From contig NZ_PQVF01000006.1 of NCBI RefSeq assembly GCF_002920915.1, positions 124,001-188,000 of the forward strand: a stretch of 64,000 nucleotides of DNA, in the 5' to 3' direction. A model generated the notes under the pieces. It saw nothing but the letters and a program-made list of their open reading frames with translations, was not told the DNA's origin and ran no database searches. This DNA comes from Solitalea longa. GTDB taxonomy: Bacteria; Bacteroidota; Bacteroidia; Sphingobacteriales; Sphingobacteriaceae. Both the position numbers and the translations under genes were made by a program. Positions 17,763-24,910 of this stretch are shown piece by piece; the first letter of the stretch is position 1, and every line of letters starts with the position of its first letter.

Positions 17763-18506
17763 CTACTTGAAAGTATCCTTGTGTATTGTTTTGAACAACT
17801 GGTCACACCAAGTAAAGTAGTAGCCATAATTTTCGTTTACTTTTTGATGATGCAGGTTGTGATGCGTTGAAGAAGTAAAAAACATCCCAATTTTACTGCT
17901 ACGGAAGCGTTGCGACATGAATTCAAAACCAAGATGTCCCATTACATTCATCAGGAGAACAAGAAAAGTAAACAATAAAAAAGCAAACAGGTTTATTGGC
18001 AAAATAGTTACAAACGGAAATACAATTAACGATTGAAGAATTGCTTCAACAGGATGGAAACAATAAGCAGCTAACGGAGTGGGGTTAACAGACCGATGAT
18101 GCACTGAATGAACATTGCGTAACAGCCAACGTGTATGTAACAAGCGGTGGGTTAAATAAAAATATATATCGTGTAGTAGAATCATGATAACCAGGCTGCA
18201 GAAAAAATACACCCAGCCATGTTCATTTATATCAAGGTAAATGGTGGTCCGTTCCTTCCTGTAAAGAAAGTAAACAATGATGCCTACAAGGGAAAAAATG
18301 CTGATGGTTGACAATGAAAACAATAATTCATTTTTTATCTGCTTTTCCGCTGGTGATTTGGGTTGTATTTTATACCGATGTAAAAGCTTTATTCCTAATT
18401 TATAGCATATCAAATAAGCAGAGCCTGCGAGAAATAAGTATCTGCCAAGAGCAATAAAAAAGATAAGCAAGCTCATTACTTTCCAATCAGTTATTAAACT
18501 CTGCAT
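17763..18506 (-). CDS. Membrane fatty-acid/sterol hydroxylase family protein
   Basis: This 247-aa membrane protein belongs to the fatty acid hydroxylase superfamily of di-iron oxygenases. The histidine clusters that bind iron are in place: H112, H120 and H124 (LHDIYFYLTHRLLH), H133/H136/H137 (VHSVHH), H151, H191, and H215/H216/H219/H220 (THHNLHH). There are about five membrane segments. The substrate could be a sterol, carotenoid, fatty acid or sphingolipid, and the sequence does not decide. Its start overlaps the end of the desaturase gene by 20 bases, so the two are probably translated together and act on the same membrane lipid. Confidence 0.85.
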   Translation of the reverse strand: MQSLITDWKVMSLLIFFIALGRYLFLAGSAYLICYKLGIKLLHRYKIQPKSPAEKQIKNELLFSLSTISIFSLVGIIVYFLYRKERTTIYLDINEHGWVYFFCSLVIMILLHDIYFYLTHRLLHTRWLLRNVHSVHHRSVNPTPLAAYCFHPVEAILQSLIVFPFVTILPINLFAFLLFTFLVLLMNVMGHLGFEFMSQRFRSSKIGMFFTSSTHHNLHHQKVNENYGYYFTWCDQLFKTIHKDTFK

Positions 18507-19608
18507 GGGTGGTTTTTTTGAGTGTAACTTGTTCTACCTTCTTCTCATTGCTTAGTAGTTTAAGAAGTTTGAAATGCGAGGTAAGGGCCCCGGTTAAGGA
18601 GTTGTAGCGGTACCTTAATCCAAACTCTTTAGCTGTGGCTCTTACAATTTTGGTAATAGCAGGATAGTGCACATGACTGTATTTCGGAAAAAGATGATGT
18701 GCCACATGATGGTTTAATCCACTAAAAAGATAGCTAAGTAATTTTGAGTCGGGGCTATAATCATCAGTGGTGCGTAACTGGTGCTCACCCCAACTGCATT
18801 CAATCATCCCATCTTCTCCTGGGGTAATGAATAAAGAATCTTCTACTACGTGATTGGCCAATAAGGCAAACATAGCTATTAAGCCAGAGCCTACCTGCAT
18901 GCATAAAAAACCAGCGAGAATGATGAAAAAGGAAACATTTAAAACCAATGTCGGAATAACTAACATGTAGCCCAGGTAAAAAAGTTTAGAAAAAATCAGC
19001 ACGAACCAATGAATAGGTGCATGGTGTGCATCTACAAGTCCGATTTTTTTCTTCTTATAATATTTGAAATCCCGAAGCAACACCCAGAACAAAATAAAAA
19101 AGGGGTACAGTGCTTTCATGTAAAACGATTGGTACCTGTGTGGCTTTTTTGAAGGTGTAAAAGGAGAAACTTTTACAATGCCACTTTGTTCCAGGTCAAT
19201 ATCAATACCGTGGATATTAGTATAGGGATGATGAGAGATGGTATGCTTGTATTTATACATATACCCATCGCCACCTACAAGATTGGCAAATCTTAATAAT
19301 ACCTCATTAACCCATGGCTTAGGGGAATAAACACCATGTGCGGCATCGTGTACCAAACTCATAGCAGCCAGGATTAAAAATACTCCCATCATAAACCAGG
19401 TTAATAAAAATAACCCTACTGGCATGGCCGTTGTAAGTATCAGCACATAAGTGCCAATAAACAGGGAAGCAAACAAAATCGACTTAGTGATGACTTCCAT
19501 GTTGGAGTACCTGCTGATATTATTCTCCTTAAAATAGGTGTGTACTCTTTTTTTGAGTGTGATATAAAAACCGTTCATCGGTTCAGGCTCAAACTTGATT
19601 TTTTCCAT
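18487..19608 (-). CDS. Membrane fatty acid desaturase (front-end/acyl-lipid type)
   Basis: The 373-aa protein has the three histidine boxes of membrane desaturases: HDAAH at 87-91, HTISHH at 122-127 and HHVAHH at 300-305. Four to six hydrophobic segments lie between them. It resembles the linoleoyl-CoA/acyl-lipid desaturases of Bacteroidota, but it lacks an obvious N-terminal cytochrome b5 domain. It introduces a double bond into a membrane acyl chain using di-iron and reduced ferredoxin or cytochrome (family knowledge). It is first in a two-gene operon with the hydroxylase. The pair lies at the right end of the island, next to the tRNA attachment site. Confidence 0.88.
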   Translation of the reverse strand: MEKIKFEPEPMNGFYITLKKRVHTYFKENNISRYSNMEVITKSILFASLFIGTYVLILTTAMPVGLFLLTWFMMGVFLILAAMSLVHDAAHGVYSPKPWVNEVLLRFANLVGGDGYMYKYKHTISHHPYTNIHGIDIDLEQSGIVKVSPFTPSKKPHRYQSFYMKALYPFFILFWVLLRDFKYYKKKKIGLVDAHHAPIHWFVLIFSKLFYLGYMLVIPTLVLNVSFFIILAGFLCMQVGSGLIAMFALLANHVVEDSLFITPGEDGMIECSWGEHQLRTTDDYSPDSKLLSYLFSGLNHHVAHHLFPKYSHVHYPAITKIVRATAKEFGLRYRYNSLTGALTSHFKLLKLLSNEKKVEQVTLKKTTHAEFNN

Positions 19609-20078
19609 GGTAAAGCATTTTTAGTGATGGCTCAAGACTGACGAAAGAGTAGGGGTCATTAGAAGTAATATAGTATTTAGAATACCTGTAGCATTCATTT
19701 TTATTGCCGTAAAAAATTCCAAGTGTAAATCAACAACATCAAATCTCTTTCCAATGTACAAATCACGAAGAACTATGATTTGTAAGGTTTTACAATAATA
19801 AAAATGTCCTTAAAAGGGTACGAGGGATGGAGGCTTTTTGTACTGCCGGAATGCAGGATTCAATAAAGAGGAGCTATAACAAGCCAGGATCTTATTGGTT
19901 CTGTTTAAAAGCAAAACTTTGAATTTCTCAATAAATTCAATCAGCTCCCTATCCCGGTTCGCAGAAAGAACTGATAAACTTCTTTTGAGTTCGTGATTTT
20001 TAATGCTAGTGATAATTGAATGGCTGATTTTTAGAATTGCAGCGGTAGAACTATAGGAAAACGAAGCTACATCATAAA
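19609..20078. other. Region between desaturase and tRNA terminator; inverted repeat, no convincing gene
   Basis: A 98-codon frame at 19810-20106 (minus) begins inside the tRNA terminator and has no homologue I know, so I do not call it. A perfect 9-bp inverted repeat lies at 19757-19765 (TACAAATCA) and 19776-19784 (TGATTTGTA) with a 10-base loop, about 150 bases upstream of the desaturase. It could be an operator or a terminator. Confidence 0.5.
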
Positions 20079-20124
20079 GAAAAAGCCTATATCCGAGGTT
20101 AACCAACCATCAAATATAGGCTTA
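20079..20124 (-). terminator. tRNA-Ala terminator
   Basis: Downstream of the tRNA on the minus strand, AAGCCTATAT (20123-20114) pairs with ATATAGGCTT (20092-20083) and a T run follows. The stem is identical to the terminator at 2673-2717; the 21-base loop is different. Confidence 0.85.
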
Positions 20125-20154
20125 AACTAAGCTTTAATCGTGGAGAATACCGGA
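20111..20154 (-). repeat. Right 44-bp direct repeat overlapping tRNA-Ala 3' end (putative att site)
   Basis: This block matches 2704-2747 with one mismatch (C here, T there, at the base just before GTGG). It includes the final 14 bases of the tRNA gene and 30 bases beyond it. In the integration model this copy completes the tRNA and forms one end of the element. Confidence 0.75.
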
Positions 20155-20214
20155 TTCGAACCGGTGACCCCTTGCCTGCCAGGCAAGTACTCTAGCCAGC
20201 TGAGCTAATTCCCC
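20141..20214 (-). tRNA. tRNA-Ala (anticodon GGC)
   Basis: The minus strand folds into a full cloverleaf. The acceptor stem pairs GGGGAAT with ATTCTCC (one G-U), the D arm is GCTC/GAGT, and the anticodon stem is CTTGC/GCAAG with loop CTGGCAG (anticodon GGC, alanine GCC). The variable loop is GGGTC, and the T arm is ACCGG-TTCGAAT-CCGGT. The discriminator base is A and CCA is not encoded. A terminator follows. The 3' end is duplicated at 2734-2747. Confidence 0.96.
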
Positions 20215-20357
20215 TTAGCGCCTGCAAAACTAAAAGTTCAGATTTATTATCCAAATAAATTTTAATATTTAATTAAAGAAGCTTGATGCTTAGTAAATTA
20301 TGAGCTCATGGAACTTAAGGGTCTTCCTGATTCAAATAATTTACCTTAAAAACGGGC

Positions 20358-20377
20358 CAGTTTTCAGCGGAAAACTG
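20358..20377. repeat. Perfect 8-bp inverted repeat upstream of phosphatase-like gene
   Basis: CAGTTTTC and GAAAACTG flank a 4-base loop AGCG, ending 38 bases before the TTG start at 20416. It could form a hairpin in the 5' leader or be an operator. Function is not known. Confidence 0.6.
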
Positions 20378-20415
20378 AAAAGGCTTACTAATTTTAAGGC
20401 GATAATTTTTGAAAT

Positions 20416-20739
20416 TTGAACCTACTTTTCATCTGCAGTAAAAATCAATGGCGCAGCCCAACAGCGGAGGCCGTCTTTAAAAATCATCCTTATCATCATG
20501 CTCAATCGGCAGGAACCGAAAATGGAGCGCGTATAAAAGTATCCGAAAAGCATATTCGCTGGGCGGATCTTATTTTTGTGATGGAGAAAAAGCATAAGCA
20601 ACGTTTGCAGCAGTTTTTTCCTGAACTAATTAACCAAAAGGAGGTTATTGTTCTTGATATTCCTGACGATTACCAATTTATGGATGCTGAACTAATAGAA
20701 ATGATCAAGGTTTCGGTAAATTCATATCTTGAGGCATAG
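20416..20739 (+). CDS. Short low-molecular-weight protein tyrosine phosphatase-like protein
   Basis: The 107-aa product carries the LMW-PTP P-loop C7-x5-R13-S14 (CSKNQWRS) at its N-terminus and a C-terminal VLDIPDDY segment that may hold the general-acid Asp. It is about a third shorter than classical LMW-PTPs (about 150 aa). Similar short forms in Bacteroidota are annotated as protein tyrosine phosphatases. The start is a TTG at 20416: an in-frame TGA lies three bases before it, so no upstream start is possible, and starting later would remove the P-loop. It lies outside the tRNA-bracketed segment and reads away from the tRNA. Confidence 0.78.
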   Translation: MNLLFICSKNQWRSPTAEAVFKNHPYHHAQSAGTENGARIKVSEKHIRWADLIFVMEKKHKQRLQQFFPELINQKEVIVLDIPDDYQFMDAELIEMIKVSVNSYLEA

Positions 20740-20854
20740 ACCAGGTGTTAGAACTGCGACATTTTCATTCGCAATCACCCCCTGAAACTGTCGTTTTGTG
20801 TCATTTTATATCTGCTTTATCTGCTTATTTTAGCCTTACAAAAACTACGGTAAT

Positions 20855-21265
20855 ATGGAAACGGTAAAAATCGATACTGATATTAAGGTAATGTATGTTA
20901 CAGCCAAGTCATTTCCTGATGGAGTGCTGGAAGCACACCAAAGCCTGCATTCAAAAATTTCATTTACTACTCAACGGAAATACTTTGGCATTTCTCGCCC
21001 CGAAAATAATCATGGTATTGTGTATCGTGCTGCTGCTGAAGAACTAAAAACAGGTGAGGCTGAAGAATGGGGCTACGAAACGTTGACTCTTAAAAAGGGT
21101 AATTACATCAGCCAAACGATCAACGATTACATGAAAGACCTGGAAAGCATTGGTCGTACTTTTCAAGAGTTATTGCAGCATCCCAATATCGATCCAGAGG
21201 GCTATTGCGTAGAACTTTACCTAAGTGACAAGGACGTACAATGCATGGTGAGGTTAGCTGAATAA
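20855..21265 (+). CDS. Conserved small soluble protein, possibly GyrI/effector-binding-like
   Basis: The 136-aa product has no signal peptide. Its alpha/beta pattern (DIKVMYVTAKSFPDGVLEAHQSL near the start, VELYLSDKDVQCMVRL at the end) recalls the small GyrI-like or AraC effector-binding fold. The similarity is impressionistic and I give it low weight. It stands alone between the phosphatase-like gene and the SRPBCC gene, with 115 and 100 bases of flanking sequence. No operon partners are evident. Confidence 0.6.
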   Translation: METVKIDTDIKVMYVTAKSFPDGVLEAHQSLHSKISFTTQRKYFGISRPENNHGIVYRAAAEELKTGEAEEWGYETLTLKKGNYISQTINDYMKDLESIGRTFQELLQHPNIDPEGYCVELYLSDKDVQCMVRLAE

Positions 21266-21365
21266 TAGTATAAAAACTTTAAACCGAATTGTAAATTTAG
21301 CCTAGGAAAGGATCGCTATCCCTTTTTATCAATTTAATCCTATAACAATAAATCAATAATATAAC

Positions 21366-21785
21366 ATGGAAAACAGAACGAAAGTAACGGTTGAAACCAC
21401 TGTAAACGCTCCGGTAGAAAAAGTTTGGCAATACTGGTTGGGCCCTGAACACATCACTAAATGGAACAGTGCATCTGAGGATTGGCATACACCATATGCC
21501 GAAAATGATGTGCGTATAGGCGGCCAGTTTTTGGCACGTATGGAGGCTAAAGATGGAAGTATGGGCTTTGATTTTGGGGGCGTTTATGACGATGTAAAAG
21601 AAAATGAACTGATTGTTTATTCGTTGGGCGATGGCCGTCAGGTGGAAGTAAAGTTTGCTGGTAGCGGTAACGAAACGCATGTGACCGAAACTTTTGATGC
21701 TGAAACTCAAAATCCGGTGGAGTTGCAAAAAAACGGCTGGCAGGCAATTTTGGATAACTTTAAGAAGTACACCGAAGAAAACTAA
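21366..21785 (+). CDS. SRPBCC / AHSA1-family protein
   Basis: This 139-aa protein has the START-like fold of the AHSA1 (Aha1 C-terminal) family. It opens with TVNAPVEKVWQYWLGPEHITKWN and continues with GGQFLARMEAKDGSMGFDFGGVYDDV, a central beta strand, and a C-terminal helix (NGWQAILDNFKKYTEE). The family binds hydrophobic ligands in a deep cavity; the ligand here is not known. It is cytoplasmic and precedes a patch of dispersed repeats. Confidence 0.85.
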   Translation: MENRTKVTVETTVNAPVEKVWQYWLGPEHITKWNSASEDWHTPYAENDVRIGGQFLARMEAKDGSMGFDFGGVYDDVKENELIVYSLGDGRQVEVKFAGSGNETHVTETFDAETQNPVELQKNGWQAILDNFKKYTEEN

Positions 21786-21864
21786 GGAAAGTACAAAGGG
21801 AAGTACAAAGGAAGAAGTACAAAGTACAAGGGATGGTAGATTGTAGATTTAAGAAGTACTAAAA

Positions 21865-21981
21865 GTCTCGCTGCGCGGAGTCGAAGCGTTTTGTCGCAAG
21901 CCTTCGACTCGGCTCAGGCTGACCACATAAATAAGGCTCATAATCTTATCATCGATCGTCACGCTGAGCGGAGTCGAAGCG
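21865..21981. repeat. Dispersed inverted-repeat element (GTCACGCTGAGCGGAGTCGAAGCG type), three units
   Basis: Unit A-like copies lie at 21865-21888 and 21958-21981. An inverted copy (GCCTTCGACTC...CAGGCTGAC) lies at 21900-21923. The same units occur at 23939-24127. Just before, at 21787-21835, short direct repeats of GTACAAAGG occur. These fit the small dispersed non-coding repeats seen between genes in many Bacteroidota genomes (general knowledge). They may end transcripts or derive from miniature mobile elements. Confidence 0.8.
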
Positions 21982-22093
21982 TCTCTGTCAATTAAAACTC
22001 TGTGCATCCCTGTGGTTTATAAATCGATCATCACCATGGTCCATGGTCTATGAACTATCGTCGGTGGACTATGGACTTACTAACTGGCAAAAA

Positions 22094-22648
22094 ATGGCAA
22101 AGCTCAATGTATTTAATTTTATCACGTTAAATGGCTTTTATAAAGGGCCCAACGAGGATATCAGCTGGCATAAGCACGGTTCAGAAGAGAATGAGTTTGC
22201 CGGTGATATGCTTCAGTTCGACAGTGTTTTGCTGTTTGGCCGTGTTACTTATCAGATGATGGCAAGTTACTGGCCAACGCCTTTTGCTATGGAGAATGAC
22301 CCTGTGGTGGCCGAAGGCATGAATAAAGCCGAGAAAATCGTATTCTCGAAAACGCTTAAAAATGCGACTTGGCAGAATACAAAAATATTAGGCGGAGACC
22401 TGGCTGAAGAAGTGAAAAGTCTTAAGCAAATCTCCGCTAAAAGCCTGTCCGTTTTGGGCAGTGGAAGCATTGTAACGCAATTGGCAGAAGCAGGACTGAT
22501 CGATGAGTATCAGATCATGATCGATCCGGTGGCCATTGGTAAGGGAACGCCCATCTTTAATAACATCAAGCATCAGCTCGATCTTAAACTTATCGATACA
22601 AAAACCTTTAAAAGTGGAGTAGTGATGTTGACCTATCTGCCTGCATAA
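22094..22648 (+). CDS. Dihydrofolate reductase/RibD C-terminal-domain family protein
   Basis: I take the ATG at 22094, because the 17 residues before it encode a repeat-derived stretch and homologues begin near MAKLNVFNFITLNGF. The 184-aa protein belongs to the RibD_C/DHFR-like reductase family. It shows FITLNGFYKGPNEDISW at the N-terminus, LLFGRVTYQMMASYW in the middle, KIVFSKTL, and the nucleotide-binding glycine motif LSVLGSGSIVTQLAEAGLIDEYQI. It probably reduces a small substrate with NAD(P)H. The family is broad and the true substrate cannot be read from sequence. A second relative lies at 24160. Confidence 0.85.
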   Translation: MAKLNVFNFITLNGFYKGPNEDISWHKHGSEENEFAGDMLQFDSVLLFGRVTYQMMASYWPTPFAMENDPVVAEGMNKAEKIVFSKTLKNATWQNTKILGGDLAEEVKSLKQISAKSLSVLGSGSIVTQLAEAGLIDEYQIMIDPVAIGKGTPIFNNIKHQLDLKLIDTKTFKSGVVMLTYLPA

Positions 22649-22707
22649 ATACACCAACAAACACAAGTGTGATTTATCCGGAAATTATTATTATTGATTA
22701 AAAAACA

Positions 22708-23529
22708 ATGATCATGTCTACTTATAGCCGTTCTTTATTACGAGTGCTGTTGAAGTCAGTGCTTGTTGGTTTTATTTTAATTAATGTATCCTTCCAGGTT
22801 TTTTCGCAGCACATTGTTATCAGTGATAGTTTGGCTGCCAATTCAGAGCAATTGCAATTGAAAATGGGCGTCGCGGGCATTGGTAGAATGTATAAATATC
22901 GGTTTGGCAATTATGGGCTTATTTCAAGCAGGGAAGGCTGGACAACCATCAATTCAAAAACTAATTTTTGGGGTACTAAAGTAGAGAGTAGTTCCGATCA
23001 AAAGTTTTCGTTTGTATTTGGCAATAAAACAACCGATACGGCATTTGTAAATGCTAGTACAAAAACTAAGATCAAAGAGCTTCAGGAGATTCAGGTAAAT
23101 GAACACTTTTCATTAGGTGACTATGCTTTATTGGAAAGCACCGATTGGTTATCAGCTATGATCAGTTTAAAAAGTAATGCCGATGAAAGCTGGCTATTGT
23201 TAATGAATGCCAGTAAAGGCTTAAAAGCCCCTAATTTCAACGAAGGAGTTTTATCCAACGGCAGTCGCAAAATTATTGTTCGTGCTATAACTTCTAATGA
23301 AAACGGTACTGATAAACGCATGTTCCCGGCGAAAGGGTATGAATTATTTGAAAATGGACGATCTTTGGGCGCCGTGCAATATTTTGGAGGAGGGTCTTTT
23401 GGTATGAATAAAGGTATTGTATGGTTAAGTAAAAATAATGATGCTTCAACTAACCTGATGCTTGGGGCAGCAATGACAGCTATTTATCACTTTAAATTTT
23501 CAACATTAGCAAATGACGAATGGAATTAA
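22708..23529 (+). CDS. Exported protein of unknown function
   Basis: The 273-aa product begins with a hydrophobic signal or anchor segment (LLRVLLKSVLVGFILINVSFQVFSQ). The rest is beta-rich, with repeated Trp/Phe-containing strands (SREGWTTINSKTNFWG, WLSAMISLKS, GGGSFGMNKGIVWLSKN). I recognise no domain. A start two codons later (MSTYSRS) is equally possible. Its end overlaps the next gene by 17 bases, which suggests a two-gene operon with the STAS-like protein. Confidence 0.7.
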   Translation: MIMSTYSRSLLRVLLKSVLVGFILINVSFQVFSQHIVISDSLAANSEQLQLKMGVAGIGRMYKYRFGNYGLISSREGWTTINSKTNFWGTKVESSSDQKFSFVFGNKTTDTAFVNASTKTKIKELQEIQVNEHFSLGDYALLESTDWLSAMISLKSNADESWLLLMNASKGLKAPNFNEGVLSNGSRKIIVRAITSNENGTDKRMFPAKGYELFENGRSLGAVQYFGGGSFGMNKGIVWLSKNNDASTNLMLGAAMTAIYHFKFSTLANDEWN

Positions 23530-23911
23530 ACCACCAACCGACAGAGAAATTATAGAAGGAGAAATCGCCACTTACTGGATGGATGAAGGAATTTTAGTAT
23601 CGCTTTCAAAAAGTATAAAACGAACGGTGGCCAATATTGGTGGCAATGTGAAACTGGTAAAAGAAATTACAGGAAATAAACCGGTTCCCTTATTGATCTA
23701 CCTTGCTAATTCGCCTATGCCGGATAAAGAAACCCGCAGGTTTTCAACCGAAAAGCTTCCGGAGATCTATACTGCCATGGCCATGGTTTCTAAACCCGGG
23801 CTAACTCAATTGATCATGAATATCTTGTTTAAATTTAAGCAACCACCTATTCCGATGAAGAACTTCCAGGATGTGGAAGAAGCCAAAGAATGGTTGAAGC
23901 AGTATTTATAA
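23513..23911 (+). CDS. STAS/SpoIIAA-like domain protein
   Basis: The 132-aa soluble protein resembles the STAS/SEC14-like proteins common in Bacteroidota. It has an early strand (EIATYWMDEGILVSLSK), a central helix (TVANIGGNVKLVKEITG) followed by VPLLIYL, and the C-terminal segment FQDVEEAKEWLKQYL typical of the group. Function is not established for the family; some members sit near signalling genes. It overlaps the upstream exported-protein gene by 17 bases and is followed directly by dispersed repeats. Confidence 0.72.
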   Translation: MTNGIKPPTDREIIEGEIATYWMDEGILVSLSKSIKRTVANIGGNVKLVKEITGNKPVPLLIYLANSPMPDKETRRFSTEKLPEIYTAMAMVSKPGLTQLIMNILFKFKQPPIPMKNFQDVEEAKEWLKQYL

Positions 23912-23938
23912 AAAAGTACAAAGTGTCTTCTGGCTTGT

Positions 23939-24127
23939 GTCACGCTGAGCAAAGTCGAAGCGTTTTCTCACTAGCCTTCGACTACGCTCAGGCTGACAGC
24001 AGGAGGAGGAGTGATGTGATTTTATCATTGGCCGTTAGGCTGTGCGGGCCTTCGACTCCGCTCAGGCTGACTGCATCGTCATGTATTATAGAATCATTGA
24101 ATAGTCACGCTGAGCGAATTCGAAGCG
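23939..24127. repeat. Dispersed inverted-repeat cluster, four units
   Basis: Units at 23939-23962 and 24104-24127 (GTCACGCTGAGC...CGAAGCG) alternate with inverted units at 23974-23997 and 24048-24071 (GCCTTCGACT...CAGGCTGAC). The first pair can form a long imperfect hairpin. An 84-codon frame crossing the cluster (23890-24144) is an artefact of the repeats. Confidence 0.85.
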
Positions 24128-24159
24128 TAAAAAGCATAACCTAATTATCAACCTTTATT

Positions 24160-24786
24160 ATGAGCAAAGTTTTTGTAAGTGTTGGAATTACGTTGGATGG
24201 CTTTATGGCCGGATTAAATGGTGGTCCACAAAAGCCCTTGGGCGAGGGCGGTTTGGCCATTCATGAATGGGTTTTTAAGCAGCAGATTTTTCGCCAGCAT
24301 TTGGGTTGGGGTAATGACGGTGAAACCGGTAAGGATAACGAAATTGCTAAAGGGATATTCGATAGGATAGGGGCGAATATTTTAGGTAAAAATATGTTTA
24401 TCGAAGGTGAAGCCAATTGGCCGGAGGATGCTCCTTTTCATTGCCCGGTTTTTGTATTAACCCACGAAACCCGCGAACCTTGGGTGCGAAAGGGCGGTAC
24501 TACCTTCTATTTTGAAAATGATGGAATTTACGCCGCTCTTGAAAAAGCGAAAGCAGTGGCGGGAGATAAGGATATTCGCATTTCGGGCGGAGCGAAGGTT
24601 ATTCAACAGTACTTAAATGCGGGATTGGTTGAGGAATTTATCATTCACCAGGTGCCGCTGCTGTTAGGAAAAGGTGTTCGTTTGTTTGAAAATCTGGATA
24701 CTGATAAGTATTCTTTTGAAATTATTGAAGCCATAAATTCTCCAGAGGTAACTCATATTCGTTATAAAGTGATTAATAAAAAGTAG
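24160..24786 (+). CDS. Dihydrofolate reductase/RibD C-terminal-domain family protein, second copy
   Basis: This 208-aa protein is another RibD_C/DHFR-like reductase. It shows VFVSVGITLDGFMAGLNGGP at the start, ANILGKNMFIEGE, the strand PVFVLTHETREPW, and the glycine motif IRISGGAKVIQQYLNAGLVEEFIIHQVPLLLGKG. The family uses NAD(P)H, and the substrate is unknown. It is only distantly related to the protein at 22094, so this is not a recent tandem copy. It is flanked by dispersed repeats on both sides. Confidence 0.88.
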   Translation: MSKVFVSVGITLDGFMAGLNGGPQKPLGEGGLAIHEWVFKQQIFRQHLGWGNDGETGKDNEIAKGIFDRIGANILGKNMFIEGEANWPEDAPFHCPVFVLTHETREPWVRKGGTTFYFENDGIYAALEKAKAVAGDKDIRISGGAKVIQQYLNAGLVEEFIIHQVPLLLGKGVRLFENLDTDKYSFEIIEAINSPEVTHIRYKVINKK

Positions 24787-24881
24787 ACACGCAAAGTCAC
24801 GAAGACGCAAATAACAATAAGATTTCTTTACCTCTCTATATTCCTTTTGATTTTTAATACTCTTGCGTTTCTGTGCTTTTT
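24787..24881. repeat. Dispersed repeat with inverted arms (ACGCAAAG / TTGCG type)
   Basis: The left arm at 24787-24810 (ACACGCAAAGTCACGAAGACG) and the right arm at 24862-24881 (CTTGCGTTTCTGTGC) are imperfect inverted copies. This is another family of small intergenic repeats. It lies between convergent genes and could serve as a terminator for either. Confidence 0.55.
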
Positions 24882-24910
24882 TCTATTTTTTTAATCCTTT
24901 GCGAGTAATC

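Noticed and set aside
19810-20106. 98-codon frame on the minus strand left of the tRNA
   Set aside because: It begins inside the tRNA terminator stem, has no recognisable domain and no start context. The region is better explained as non-coding.
22043-22093. Upstream extension of the first DHFR-like gene
   Set aside because: The 17 extra residues lie in repeat-like leader DNA, and the family N-terminus begins at the ATG at 22094.
23890-24144. 84-codon frame on the plus strand
   Set aside because: It runs through the dispersed repeat units, and its residues (for example HAEQSRSVFS) are translations of the repeats.
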